Assembly (NCBI GenBank): GCA_049510975.1
Contig: JBEKYM010000020.1
Location: 1-64,000 of the forward strand
Source: JAKACA01 sp049510975
Lineage (GTDB): Bacteria; Actinomycetota; Acidimicrobiia; Acidimicrobiales; Bog-793
Length of the DNA: 64,000 nt
Direction of reading: 5' to 3'
Part shown: one piece after another, positions 37,565 to 46,514 of the stretch
Layout: each line of letters starts with the position of its first letter
How positions within the stretch are numbered: the first letter of the stretch is position 1
The notes under the pieces: model-generated
Database searches by the model: none
Told to the model about the DNA's origin: nothing
The model's input: only the letters and a program-made list of their open reading frames with translations
Made by a program: the position numbers and the translations under genes

Positions 37565-38182
37565 ATGCTCACTCCGCCCGTACTGATCATGGCAGCGCCG
37601 GCAAGACCGTACGTCGAGACCCACCCGATCGGAGCCGTGTGGCTGGTGGTGTGGCTTGGCACGCTGTGCATCGAGCTCGCCGGCGCCGGCCGGCTCAGAG
37701 CCGAAGCGACCAAGCGGGACCGAGGCAGCCAACTCGTGCTCCGTGCCTGCGTCATTCCGGGGGTCGTCCTCCTGCTGCTCTCGCCGAAAATCGCCCCGGC
37801 CGCGCAGATACGTCCACCGCTCGTCTCGGTGATCGTCGGGATCGTGATCTTTTCGGCGGGCGAGGGCCTCCGGATGTGGTCGAAGGCCATGTTGGGCAGG
37901 TACTTCACCTACTCCGTACAGACGAGCAGTGACCAGCCGGTGATCACGAGCGGCCCCTACAAGGTGCTTCGCCACCCCTCCTACCTGGGCATGCTCCTCC
38001 TAGCGATCGGAGCCGGCGCCGTCTGGGGCAATTGGCTGGGGCTGGGGGTGCTGACCGTGTTCACACTCGCCGGGGTGATCTATCGCATCTCGGTCGAGGA
38101 GCGGGCGCTGCTCGACGAACTCGGCGAGCGCTACGCCACCTACGCCAGCCAGCACAAGCGCTTGATCCCATTCGTCTGGTAG
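37565..38182 (+). CDS. Isoprenylcysteine carboxyl methyltransferase-like membrane protein
   Basis: A 205-residue integral membrane protein with about five helices. The C-terminal SAM-binding part has the ICMT signature GPYKVLRHPSYLGMLLLAIG (about 135-154) and YRISVEERALLDELGERYATYASQHKRLIPF. Bacterial relatives methylate small hydrophobic acceptors rather than prenylated proteins; the acceptor is unknown. ATG 37565 has only a weak purine stretch upstream. It is convergent with the ferritin-like gene, whose duplicated 3' end lies just downstream. Confidence 0.88.
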   Translation: MLTPPVLIMAAPARPYVETHPIGAVWLVVWLGTLCIELAGAGRLRAEATKRDRGSQLVLRACVIPGVVLLLLSPKIAPAAQIRPPLVSVIVGIVIFSAGEGLRMWSKAMLGRYFTYSVQTSSDQPVITSGPYKVLRHPSYLGMLLLAIGAGAVWGNWLGLGVLTVFTLAGVIYRISVEERALLDELGERYATYASQHKRLIPFVW

Positions 38183-38236
38183 CGCCTCGGCCACGCCCGC
38201 TCGTCGTCGAGGCGGGCCAATGTGTCGTCAGGCCGG

Positions 38237-38354
38237 CTCGCTACGAGGCAGCGGCGGCGCTTGCTCGAGCCGCCCGGTCGCGGGCGACCTCGTCGCTCGC
38301 TACGAGGCAGCGGCGGCGGTGGCTCGAGCCGCCCGGTCGCGGGCGACCTCGTCG
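38237..38354. repeat. 59-bp tandem duplication at the 3' end of the ferritin-like gene
   Basis: Copies 38237-38295 and 38296-38354 abut exactly and differ at two positions. The second copy contains the last 18 codons and the stop (38300-38302) of the minus-strand gene. The first lies beyond the stop and repeats that coding end untranslated. Confidence 0.85.
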
Positions 38355-39418
38355 TAGGACTCGTAGTCGGTGGCTGTGTCGTCGGCGAACTCGAACTCGA
38401 GAAGTCCGGCATCGCCCCACTGCTGGCGGAGGTAGCCGTTGTTGGCGTCGAGCAGGCCGAGCTTGCGCACATTGGGGACGAGCTTGGCGAAGAACCCCCG
38501 CTGGAAGCCGGCGAACGGGCTCACTTTCATCTTCGAGGCGGCTTGCATGATGTAGGGGACGACTTCTTCGACTTTGACGCCCATGCGGTCCCAGATCTCG
38601 GGCGTCGTCGAGCGCGCCCGGTTGCGCAGCGTGTTCTCGACGAGGAACTCCTGCCGGTCCTTCAGCTCTGCCTGCGACAAGCCGCTGTAATACTCCTTCA
38701 GCGAGAGCACGCCGAAGGCCACATGGCGTGCCTCGTCCGACATCACGTAGCGGAGCAGCTTGGAAAGCAACGGCTCGGTCGTCCGGCGCAGCATGTCACC
38801 GAAAGCGGCTAGCGCCAGGCTCTCGATGACGATCTGCATGCCAAGGTACGCGATGTCCCAGCGACTGTCCTCGATGAGCGCCATGATCTGCGCCTCGAGG
38901 AACGGGCTCATCGGGTACGCGCTGCCCACCTTCGTGTCGAGGTACTTGGCGAACACCTCCGTATGGCGGGCCTCGTCCATCGTCTGTGTCGAGGCGTAGT
39001 ACTTGGCGTCGATCCACGGAACCGTTTCGACGATCTTGGCGGCCACCATCATGGCGCCCTGCTCGCCGTGCATGAACTGGCTGATGTTGGCCTTGAACAT
39101 CTCGATGCCAAGGGCGGTGAACTCGGCGTCGGTCCAGGATGCGATCGGCGAGCCCGGCTCGGCCGCCGCCGCCCGGATCATCTGCATCCCCGGCGAGTTG
39201 TGGTCGACGAGGCCCTCCGGGTCGACGTCGATGCTCCAGTCGAGATCAGTGACGCTGTTCCACTGCGATGCCATGGCCTTGTTGTAGAGGGTCACGAGCT
39301 GGGGACGCGACCGCTCGTAATTCCACGTGTAGATCTTCTCCGAATGATCCTGCACGATCTTCACCGAGGCCCGGACCTCGTCGTCGGAGGGCAGCGGACT
39401 CGGAGCGCTCATGGCCAT
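38300..39418 (-). CDS. Ferritin-like diiron protein (putative diiron oxidase/desaturase-like)
   Basis: A 372-residue helical protein with a ribonucleotide-reductase-R2-like metal site: Glu119 (FMHGEQG), Glu149-x-x-His152 (DEARHTEVF), Glu199 (IVIESLALAAF), Glu229-x-x-His232 (DEARHVAFG). The paired ExxH set in a four-helix bundle is that of soluble diiron oxidases and acyl-ACP desaturases. No R2 radical-Tyr context is evident, and no nrdE gene is near. Start ATG 39418 follows TATTCT by six bases. The Ala-rich C-terminus lies in a 59-bp tandem duplication. Next to the WS/DGAT gene, a lipid-modifying role is possible but inferred. Confidence 0.82.
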   Translation of the reverse strand: MAMSAPSPLPSDDEVRASVKIVQDHSEKIYTWNYERSRPQLVTLYNKAMASQWNSVTDLDWSIDVDPEGLVDHNSPGMQMIRAAAAEPGSPIASWTDAEFTALGIEMFKANISQFMHGEQGAMMVAAKIVETVPWIDAKYYASTQTMDEARHTEVFAKYLDTKVGSAYPMSPFLEAQIMALIEDSRWDIAYLGMQIVIESLALAAFGDMLRRTTEPLLSKLLRYVMSDEARHVAFGVLSLKEYYSGLSQAELKDRQEFLVENTLRNRARSTTPEIWDRMGVKVEEVVPYIMQAASKMKVSPFAGFQRGFFAKLVPNVRKLGLLDANNGYLRQQWGDAGLLEFEFADDTATDYESYDEVARDRAARATAAAAS

Positions 39419-39424
39419 CGCACC

Positions 39425-39430
39425 AGAATA
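39425..39430 (-). promoter_or_regulatory. -10 box TATTCT, leaderless promoter of the ferritin-like gene
   Basis: TATTCT on the minus strand ends six bases before ATG 39418; no Shine-Dalgarno is present. It lies between the repeat block and the start codon. Confidence 0.5.
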
Positions 39431-39487
39431 AGACGTCTGCGGGACCCAGACAGCGAGCAGCGCTCGCGGGCCCAGTGACACGGCCGG

Positions 39488-39637
39488 CACGCCGGCGCGG
39501 CGAGGGACTCCGGCGCGCCCACTGGCGGTCACGTCGCCGGCGCGGCGAGGGACTCCGGCGCTCAGCCACTGGCGGCCACCTCGCCGGCGCCCGCGGGACT
39601 CCGGCGCTCACTGGCGGTCACGTCGCCGGCGCCGGGG
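39488..39637. repeat. Tandem GC-rich repeats, three full units and a partial one
   Basis: Units 39488-39529, 39530-39576 and 39577-39618 (42, 47 and 42 bp) share CGCCGGCGC, GGGACTCCGGCGC and ACTGGCGG blocks; a partial fourth is at 39619-39637. They occupy the gap between the WS/DGAT stop and the ferritin-like promoter. Confidence 0.75.
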
Positions 39638-39675
39638 CCTGCGTGAGCACGCCGGCCGCCGGCCGCCTCGCCTGA

Positions 39676-41202
39676 TCAGCGAGTGGCGGCCCTCTTGGCG
39701 GCGCGCCCTGGGGCGCCGGCGTTCACCGACCTGGCTGCCACCTTGCCGGTGGAGCGGTGGCCGGACACGTGCGGGACGGCGTGGAGGATGATCTCGTCGA
39801 AACCTTCCTGCAGGCACGAGACCAACAGGTCGGGGTCGGTGATTGCCGCCCGGTCGATATTGACGCCGATGCAGCAGTGTCCGACGTGGGAGAGCAGGGC
39901 GACATTGAGCGCTGACCCACTGGGCGGCGCAAATGCGTACTGACGCAGGAGCTCGGCGCCGGCGAGGTAGGTGGGTACCGGCAGCCCCGGGACGTTGGTG
40001 GCGACGAAGTCGACGTTGCGGAGCATCGAGCCGAACACCTGGGTGACCGCCGGCGTCGGCAAGCCGTTCAGGACCGAAGCGAGCGCGTCGGTCAGCCCCA
40101 GAGCCGGACCGTCTCGCCACTCACGCACGAGCCGCGAGATGGCGGGAATCGTCACACCGGGATCCGACGGCTCCAACGGCACCTCGAAACGCACGGGCAC
40201 GAACCGGTTGCCGCCGGCAGCATCGTGCTCGGACCGGATGCTGATCGGCAGCGTCATCCGCAAGCTCGTCACTCGAGCGCCGTGAGCTTCGTGGTAACGA
40301 CGAAGACCGGCACCGACCGACGCGATGAAGGCGTCGTTCAATGAGCCGTGTGCCCGCTTCCCAGCCGCCCGCAAGCGGTCGAAGTCGACATCAAAGGCAG
40401 CGAAGGAGAAGATGATGCCCCGCGATCGCATGATCGGAGAGAGGGGCTCAGACACCGGAGCCACGAGACGTGCGCCCCAGCGGACCGAGTCGGCAAGGGA
40501 ACGCGCCGACGCGACCGGGTCCTTGCCGGCCTGAACGGCGGCGCCTGCGAGACCGACCTCCAACCCGGCAGCTCGCCGCCCCGCCCGGGCGAGGGTCTTG
40601 ATGGAGGCTTCGGCGGCTCGACCGATCGCCGACAGACCGCTCGTGTCGGCCGCCAGCGGCCGCAAGGCGACCAGCGAGGGGGCGCCGGCGAGCGACGGCA
40701 CCGGCACGACTTTTCTCCGCGGGCGAGCCTCGGTATCGAGAATCTCGAGCGCCAGTTTCATCCCGCCGACCCCGTCGGTGACGGCATGGTGGAACTTCTG
40801 GATCAGCGCGGCGCCGTCGCCGACCCCCTCGACGACGGTGAACTCCCAGAGAGGACGTGCGCGGTCGAACTCCGACATGGCTTGCTGGGCGGCGTACTCG
40901 AGCACGCTGGCGAAGGTTGCCGGCGGGCTGAGACGCACTCGCCGCAGGTGGTAGTCGAGGTCGAAGGCCTCGGCCATGACCCATGAGGGCGAGCCGACGC
41001 CGAGCGGCGGCTCCGCTACGACCTGCCGCATGCGGGGGATCCGAAGGGACGCCTGCAGCATCCGCGAACGCAGCTCCTCCCAGTCGGGCGCCCGGTCGAG
41101 CAGGCTGATGGCGGTCACCGTCGAGCGGAGCACGGGGTCGCGCTCGATCCGCCACAGGATTGAATCGGTGGCCGACATCCGGTCGCCAGTGGTCGTGGCC
41201 AT
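39676..41202 (-). CDS. Wax ester synthase/diacylglycerol acyltransferase (WS/DGAT)
   Basis: A 508-residue acyltransferase. The catalytic motif HHxxxDG is present as FHHAVTDGVGG (His138-His139, Asp143). The C-terminal half has NVDFVATNVPGLPVPTYLAGAELL and GSALNVALLSHVGHCCIGVNIDRAAI, typical of actinobacterial WS/DGAT and involved in acyl/alcohol binding. These enzymes condense acyl-CoA with diacylglycerol or fatty alcohol for storage lipid. AAGGAGG eight bases before ATG 41202 fixes the start. It lies upstream of the ferritin-like gene on the same strand, separated by tandem repeats. Confidence 0.93.
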   Translation of the reverse strand: MATTTGDRMSATDSILWRIERDPVLRSTVTAISLLDRAPDWEELRSRMLQASLRIPRMRQVVAEPPLGVGSPSWVMAEAFDLDYHLRRVRLSPPATFASVLEYAAQQAMSEFDRARPLWEFTVVEGVGDGAALIQKFHHAVTDGVGGMKLALEILDTEARPRRKVVPVPSLAGAPSLVALRPLAADTSGLSAIGRAAEASIKTLARAGRRAAGLEVGLAGAAVQAGKDPVASARSLADSVRWGARLVAPVSEPLSPIMRSRGIIFSFAAFDVDFDRLRAAGKRAHGSLNDAFIASVGAGLRRYHEAHGARVTSLRMTLPISIRSEHDAAGGNRFVPVRFEVPLEPSDPGVTIPAISRLVREWRDGPALGLTDALASVLNGLPTPAVTQVFGSMLRNVDFVATNVPGLPVPTYLAGAELLRQYAFAPPSGSALNVALLSHVGHCCIGVNIDRAAITDPDLLVSCLQEGFDEIILHAVPHVSGHRSTGKVAARSVNAGAPGRAAKRAATR

Positions 41203-41380
41203 CTCGTGCGCCTCCTTGCGGTCGTGTGCCGCCCGGAGTCTCCAGGCTGTCGCTCCTCTGTCATCGTCCGCCGGCTGCGGGCCGATGGGAAGGGCCGAAG
41301 GTCCCCTCTTGCGGACGCGCCGCCGCCCGGCGGAGCGCGGCAAGCCAGCGACTCGTCAGGTCTTCAGCTGATCAGAGTGG

Positions 41381-42472
41381 TCACGAGATGCTGACGATCC
41401 CCGTGAGGTGAGCGCCTTTCACGGTCATCGTGTAGGGATCGCCGGCGTTGAGAACGGTCCCCTGTCCAGCGCCGCCTCCCGACCAGCTGTACCACGAGCC
41501 CAGGTCGAAGACGATGCTGGTGTCACTCCAGCTGACGATGACAAGACCGATGCAGTCGGACCCCGTTCCCGCCTGCCACTGGTTCGAGCTGTTGTCGTTG
41601 AAGAAGATCTTGCTGCCGTAGTTGAGGCCGGCGCCGGCGATCTCCGTACAACCGGGAGCGGCACCCTTTCCTGGACCAGAGCCAAAACCCGACCCCGCCA
41701 CGACGAACTCCGGCGACTCCGACGAACCCGAGATCGTCACGCTCGTGATCGACACCTTCCCGTTCTTCGATGTGGTCTTGTCGGTCAAGGTGACGGTGTT
41801 GGCGGGCGTGCCGCAGCAGGCGGCGAGCGGGTCGATGACCGTCGCCGTCTTGAACGAGGACGCACCGTCGTACCACTGGGCGGCATAGGCGTCGTCGTTC
41901 CCGCAACTTCCGCCGCCGAACTCGATCTTGACACCACTCGTCGGCAAGCCCCCGAAGCTCCAGTTGCCGTCTGCGTCGGTGCAGCCGCCGCCTGAGATCT
42001 CGATCTGTTTCGACGGGTCATACGCCGTCACCGAGACGTCCGGCGCACCAACCCCCGTGGCGGCGTCGAGGACTTGACCGTAGACCGAGCCGCCGTTCTC
42101 GAGCTGGAACTGCCCGAGGCTGTTCTGGATGTTGGCGGTCACGCCGAAGGACAACTGACCCTGGCTGGAGTAACCCTGCCCCCCGCCGCAGTCGTAGATG
42201 ACGGCCTTGTAAGAACCGGCGTTCACGTTCGCCTGCACGATCTCGCCGGTGTTGCCGTCGGTGCCGCTCGGTGCGGTGACGAACTTGCTGGCGCCGCTCG
42301 CCGACAGGCAGTACCCGTTCACGAGGAACCCGCTCGGATCGACGACGGTGAGCTGGATGGAACCCGTCCCCGATCCCGCCAGCGCCGGCACGACACCCGC
42401 CCCGAGCCCGCCGACGACCGACAGCCCCAGTACCGATATCGCCGCGAGCCCCAAACGACTCTTGATCTTCAT
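41381..42472 (-). CDS. Secreted protein with carboxypeptidase-regulatory-like and IPT-like domains
   Basis: A 363-residue exported protein. ATG 42472 follows GGGAGGGG. Signal peptide MKIKSRLGLAAISVLGLSVV.. with VPALAG-type end. Beta-rich domains follow: SVYGQVLDAATGVGAPDVSVTAYD (about 130-153) is typical of carboxypeptidase-regulatory-like folds, and SITSVTISGSSESPEFVVAGSGFG (about 245-268) resembles an IPT/TIG start. Many Cys, Gly and Asn suggest an extracellular stable fold. It lies 106 bp downstream of a LuxR-type regulator gene, with an 18-bp palindrome in between. Function unknown; adhesion or surface display is a guess. Confidence 0.75.
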   Translation of the reverse strand: MKIKSRLGLAAISVLGLSVVGGLGAGVVPALAGSGTGSIQLTVVDPSGFLVNGYCLSASGASKFVTAPSGTDGNTGEIVQANVNAGSYKAVIYDCGGGQGYSSQGQLSFGVTANIQNSLGQFQLENGGSVYGQVLDAATGVGAPDVSVTAYDPSKQIEISGGGCTDADGNWSFGGLPTSGVKIEFGGGSCGNDDAYAAQWYDGASSFKTATVIDPLAACCGTPANTVTLTDKTTSKNGKVSITSVTISGSSESPEFVVAGSGFGSGPGKGAAPGCTEIAGAGLNYGSKIFFNDNSSNQWQAGTGSDCIGLVIVSWSDTSIVFDLGSWYSWSGGGAGQGTVLNAGDPYTMTVKGAHLTGIVSIS

Positions 42473-42540
42473 GAAACCCCTCCCTCGCGGCGCGTGGGTG
42501 CGCCCCGAGGCAAGCCTGCCCGACGCTCGAGGTGTTGTCG

Positions 42541-42558
42541 TCCGTACTCGAGTACGGA
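42541..42558. promoter_or_regulatory. Perfect 18-bp palindrome, candidate operator
   Basis: TCCGTACTCGAGTACGGA is a perfect 9+9 palindrome in the 106-bp gap between the LAL regulator and the secreted-protein gene, 69-86 bp upstream of the latter's start. Its dyad symmetry fits a dimeric LuxR-type HTH; it lacks the spacer loop expected of a terminator. Confidence 0.5.
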
Positions 42559-42578
42559 ATTCCGTCGCGGTGGCCGAG

Positions 42579-45200
42579 TCAGTTACCGTGCCACAACTGC
42601 GCCAGCTCCTTACGGCTCGACACACCGAGCCGGCGGTAGGCGGCGTCGAGGTGGCTCTCGACCGTCCGGACACCGACGCCGAGCCGCTCGGCGATCTCGA
42701 GCGAGGAGTGGCCCCGGGCAGCCAGCCGCGCCACGTCCCGCTGCCGTTTGGTCAGCGAGACACCCGGCAGTGCGGCGCGCAGCGCCGGTGTCTGCAGGCC
42801 GCCGGCGTCGGCGGCGATGTCGGCCGCCCGTGTCGCCAGCTGCCGGGCGCGGCTCGCTTGGCCGGAGCGCTGTTCGAGGCGGGCGGCCTGCGCCACGATG
42901 TCGGCAACGGGCGCGAGCGCCCCGATGCCGGTGAACTCGTCGGCCGCAGCCAGCAACCCGGCCGTGTCGCGCCCGATGAGGGCGCTGGCGTGATGCGCAG
43001 CAGCCGCCGCATAGCCCCCCTCGACCGAGCGGGCCAGAGCGACGGCGTGCCTGGCGGCACGCAAATCACCGATACGGGCACCGGCGTGATGAGCGAGCAA
43101 CTCCACAGGTCGATCGCTCTGGGCGACAGCGAGGTCACACGCCCGCCCGAGCAGCGCCACGCCCTCCTTGCGTTCCCCGCTTGCCAACCGGATCCACGCC
43201 TTCTGCACGAGCTGCTCGGGTCGGAAGAGCTCGAGCGTGCGGTCCTCGGTTGCTACCGCCAGGGCGAGCTGTTCCTCGGCGCCGACCGTGTCTCCCGTCA
43301 GAGCGAGCGCCTCGGCCAGACGCAGGTGAGCCGTCGCCGACAGCCCACCGAAGTCGAGCTGATCGAGCTGGGCAGCTGCCTCACGGCAGTATGGGATCGC
43401 CTCGAGCGCCCGCCCGGTCGCGAGCACCATCTCCGCCTCGGCCAGAGCGACGATGCCGGCGTTGGGATCCTGCGCGCCGGCAAGCGCCTCGCGGAGATCC
43501 GCCACTGCCCGCTTCCCACCCTCGAGATCGCCGGCGAGCCGTCGCAGCCGCACCTCCACGACCGACAGCAGCAGCCGGTAGTTGTAGTCCTGCAAGCGGG
43601 CGGCCGAGGCGTACGCCTCCGGCACGAGCCTCAGGGCGTCGGCGACTTTGCCCTCGCCGCCGAGGCCGATCATGGCCGCGCCGGCGGCCCAGCAACGTCC
43701 CTCGTCGTCGCTCTGGTCATCGGCGAGCACGGACAACGCCATCGGCAGCGCCTGGCTGGCCCGTCCGGCCGCCGCTTGCATTGCGGCCTGCCGGGCGGCG
43801 GTCGACAGGCGATCGGCACGTGGCATCGCTCCGGTGGCGGGCTCGTCCGGCGGAACCGCCTCGCCGCCACCGCTCACGTCCGAAGGACGCTCTCCGGTCA
43901 TCCACCAGCGCATCCGCGACCAGCGAAGCGAGAAGTACGCGAGCTCTTCGGGTGAGGCGTAGGCGCCGACCGACTCGGCCAGCTCGGTCGCCTCCTCCAA
44001 GCGACCTTGCCAGACGAGGGCGTCGATGAGGTAGTCGAAGGCTCTGAAGCCGCCGCCGCGCTCGAGGGCTGCCCGCGCCAAACGCTCGGCGAGGGCGTAG
44101 TCGGGCCGGGCAAGCTTGGAGGCTTCGCTGAGCGCAGCGGCGTCGCCTGGCTCCGAGCCCGTCTCCAGACGGGCGACGGCTCGTTGCAGTACGTCTTGGC
44201 TCCTGCGGGCGGGCACGCGCTCGAGCATGCGATCGAGCTCGTGGAGTCGTTCGAGCGTTCGCGCCTGGCCCAGTTCAGCGCGCACGAGCTGGGAGAAGAG
44301 GGGTTCAACGGAGCGCACGATCCGGCGGCGACCCTGGCGCTCGATCATGAGGAGTCCATGAGCTTCGACGGCGGCAATGGCATCGGTGCCGACCGCGCCG
44401 GTCAGCTCGCGAAGCCCGAGGGGCTCTCCGAGGGCGAGCAGTTCGAAGCCCCGGCGAGCCTCCGGACCGAGGCTGCCCAACCTCGACTGCAGCAGCTCTG
44501 CGAGACCTTCGCTGCGGGGTACCGTTCCCCGCCACGACCAAATGCCACCGCGCAGCACGAGCGAGCCGCCCGCCGATCCGGCAGCGACGAGCTCGAGGAG
44601 CACAGCGGGGTTTCCCCCTGACAGCTCGAGCAGCTTGGCCATCGTGGCCCGCTCGACCGGAGCGCCCAAGCGGTTCTCGAGCACGGCCGCCGTGGCCTCC
44701 GACCTCAACGGCGCCAGTTCGACGCGCTCGAGCAGGCCGTCCTTGTTGGCGGCGTGAACGCCGGCTGGCAGGACTTCGCCGGTGCTCTTGGTGAGCAGCA
44801 GCGGGACTGCTCGCGGGCGGAGGGCGAGACGGTGCACCACGGCTGCCGAGGCGTCGTCGAGCAGATGGACGTCGTCCACGACGAGCAGCGGAGTGGTCGA
44901 GGCCGAGAGTCTCGCCACGACCCGGTCGGCTGAGCCGGCAAAGTCTTCGGCATCCAGATCGGAAGTCACCTCGCCGAGGGCGCCGAACATGAACCGTCGA
45001 GCGGACTCCGAGGCCGCCACCCACGTGACGTTTCCGCCGGCTGACCAGACGGCTGCTACCTCGCGAGCCAGGCGAGTCTTGCCCATACCGGCATCACCGG
45101 TGACGATCGCTCCGGCGAGGCGCCCGGATCGGCAAGCCGCCAGCACCCGTTCGAGCTCAGCGCGCCGACCCTCCAACGGCTGTGTCCCCGCCTCGATCAC
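42579..45200 (-). CDS. Large LuxR-family (LAL-type) ATP-dependent transcriptional regulator
   Basis: An 873-residue signal-transduction regulator. Walker A GDAGMGKT (35-42) and Walker B PLLVVDDVHLLDD (about 112-124) form an AAA/STAND ATPase. A long helical middle region (about 350-800) looks like TPR-type repeats. The C-terminus has LTKRQRDVARLAARGHSSLEIAERLGVGVRTVESHLDAAYRRLGV, a LuxR helix-turn-helix. I start at GTG 45200, preceded by GGGAGGG; residues further upstream in frame are unlike the family. Probably activated by a small ligand; the adjacent secreted-protein gene and its palindrome are candidate targets. Confidence 0.92.
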   Translation of the reverse strand: MIEAGTQPLEGRRAELERVLAACRSGRLAGAIVTGDAGMGKTRLAREVAAVWSAGGNVTWVAASESARRFMFGALGEVTSDLDAEDFAGSADRVVARLSASTTPLLVVDDVHLLDDASAAVVHRLALRPRAVPLLLTKSTGEVLPAGVHAANKDGLLERVELAPLRSEATAAVLENRLGAPVERATMAKLLELSGGNPAVLLELVAAGSAGGSLVLRGGIWSWRGTVPRSEGLAELLQSRLGSLGPEARRGFELLALGEPLGLRELTGAVGTDAIAAVEAHGLLMIERQGRRRIVRSVEPLFSQLVRAELGQARTLERLHELDRMLERVPARRSQDVLQRAVARLETGSEPGDAAALSEASKLARPDYALAERLARAALERGGGFRAFDYLIDALVWQGRLEEATELAESVGAYASPEELAYFSLRWSRMRWWMTGERPSDVSGGGEAVPPDEPATGAMPRADRLSTAARQAAMQAAAGRASQALPMALSVLADDQSDDEGRCWAAGAAMIGLGGEGKVADALRLVPEAYASAARLQDYNYRLLLSVVEVRLRRLAGDLEGGKRAVADLREALAGAQDPNAGIVALAEAEMVLATGRALEAIPYCREAAAQLDQLDFGGLSATAHLRLAEALALTGDTVGAEEQLALAVATEDRTLELFRPEQLVQKAWIRLASGERKEGVALLGRACDLAVAQSDRPVELLAHHAGARIGDLRAARHAVALARSVEGGYAAAAAHHASALIGRDTAGLLAAADEFTGIGALAPVADIVAQAARLEQRSGQASRARQLATRAADIAADAGGLQTPALRAALPGVSLTKRQRDVARLAARGHSSLEIAERLGVGVRTVESHLDAAYRRLGVSSRKELAQLWHGN

Positions 45201-45279
45201 TCCCTGCACCCTCCCGAATCGAGCATCACCGTACCGCCCGTGGGGCACCTCCACCGGAGCTCCGGATCGGTCGCCGGCC

Positions 45280-46485
45280 TCAATCCGGGAGCAAGAGGGC
45301 GGCCAGACCCGGTTCCCGACCGAGCAGCACCGCACGCGTCATCGCAGCGGGTCCAAAGCGGTTGCGCACTTCGTCGACGGCGCGATCGAGGAAGCCACCG
45401 CCGGCGGCATCGAACGGGAAGCTCAGCTGCAGGGTCGCGAGATCTTCGAGGTTGCAGGCGGCAACGCCGAGGAGGGTGAGCCCGCGCTCGTCGGTCATCG
45501 GCCTGGCGGCCGCCAGCAGGTCGCGAGCGGCCCGCAGAACGATGTCGGTGCGCGCCGTCGGGCGGGCGAGGGTGTGCGACCGCGTCGCCCGGGAGAAGTC
45601 GTCAAAGCGCATGCGGATGACGACCGTGCGGGTCAGCCGGTCCGCCGACCGCAGGCGCCGCATGACCCGCTCGACGAGCTCGACCACGACGGCGTCGAGC
45701 TCCTCGGGAGTCCGGCCCGCTCCGGAGCTGCGGCCGAGGGCGCGCTGCGAACCGATCGAGCGCCGCCGTCTCGCTGCCTGCACGGGCCTCGGGTCCAAGT
45801 TGTGAGCGAGAGCGTGCAGGTGATGCCCGGCTGCCGGACCGAGCATCGACACGAGCGTCGACGGCTCCAGCCTGGCAACTTCGCCGACGGTGGCGACGCC
45901 GCGCTCGTGCAGCTTCTGTGCGGTCACCCGCCCGACGCCCCAAAGTCGCTCGACCGGCAACGGGTGCAAGAAACCCAGCTCGTCTTCCGGCGGCACAACC
46001 AGCAAACCGTCGGGCTTGGCGACGCCGCTCGCCACTTTGGCAAGGAACTTCGTCCGCGCCACGCCGACGGTGATGTGAAGCCCCACCTCCTCGAGGACTC
46101 GTTCCCGCAAGCGTCGGGCGATCTCGGTCGGCGTGCCGGCGATGCGGGCCAGACCACCGACCTCGAGAAACGCCTCGTCGATCGAGACGCCCTCCACGAG
46201 CGGCGTCGTGTCGGCAAAGACAGCGAACACCGCCTTGCTGGCTTCGTCGTAGGCCGACATCCGCGGCGGCACGACGACGGCGGCCGGGCACAGCCGCCGT
46301 GCTTGCCCACCGCCCATCGCGGTGCGGACGCCAAAGGCGCGGGCCTCGTAGCTCGCCGTCATCACGACTCCCGTCCCGACGATGACGGGCCGGCCCCGCA
46401 AGGCCGGATCGTCCCGCTGTTCGACCGAGGCGAAGAAGGCGTCGAGGTCGGCGTGCAGGATCGTGGCTTGCTCGTGCACGAACAC
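45280..46485 (-). CDS. dinB: DNA polymerase IV (Y-family translesion polymerase)
   Basis: A Y-family polymerase of about 400 residues. ILHADLDAFFASVEQRDDP carries the first catalytic Asp, GVSIDEAFLEVGG the second Asp-Glu pair. ASYEARAFGVRTAMGGGQARRLCP is the finger block, and the HhH and little-finger regions follow. Lacks a beta-clamp motif that I can recognise at the end (tail LGREPGLAALLLPD). The start is uncertain: GTG 46485 or 46479; no ATG is in frame nearby. A LexA-type box covers exactly this point, so the gene is expected to be SOS-induced. It lies 29 bp after the amidohydrolase gene. Confidence 0.88.
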   Translation of the reverse strand: MFVHEQATILHADLDAFFASVEQRDDPALRGRPVIVGTGVVMTASYEARAFGVRTAMGGGQARRLCPAAVVVPPRMSAYDEASKAVFAVFADTTPLVEGVSIDEAFLEVGGLARIAGTPTEIARRLRERVLEEVGLHITVGVARTKFLAKVASGVAKPDGLLVVPPEDELGFLHPLPVERLWGVGRVTAQKLHERGVATVGEVARLEPSTLVSMLGPAAGHHLHALAHNLDPRPVQAARRRRSIGSQRALGRSSGAGRTPEELDAVVVELVERVMRRLRSADRLTRTVVIRMRFDDFSRATRSHTLARPTARTDIVLRAARDLLAAARPMTDERGLTLLGVAACNLEDLATLQLSFPFDAAGGGFLDRAVDEVRNRFGPAAMTRAVLLGREPGLAALLLPD

Positions 46486-46492
46486 ATGTTCG
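46479..46492. promoter_or_regulatory. LexA-type SOS box at the dinB start
   Basis: CGAACACATGTTCG is a perfect CGAAC-N4-GTTCG palindrome, the actinobacterial SOS consensus core. It overlaps both candidate GTG start codons of the DNA polymerase IV gene, a translesion polymerase commonly under LexA control. Confidence 0.8.
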
Positions 46493-46514
46493 CACGAAAT
46501 CGCACTCCCGTGCG

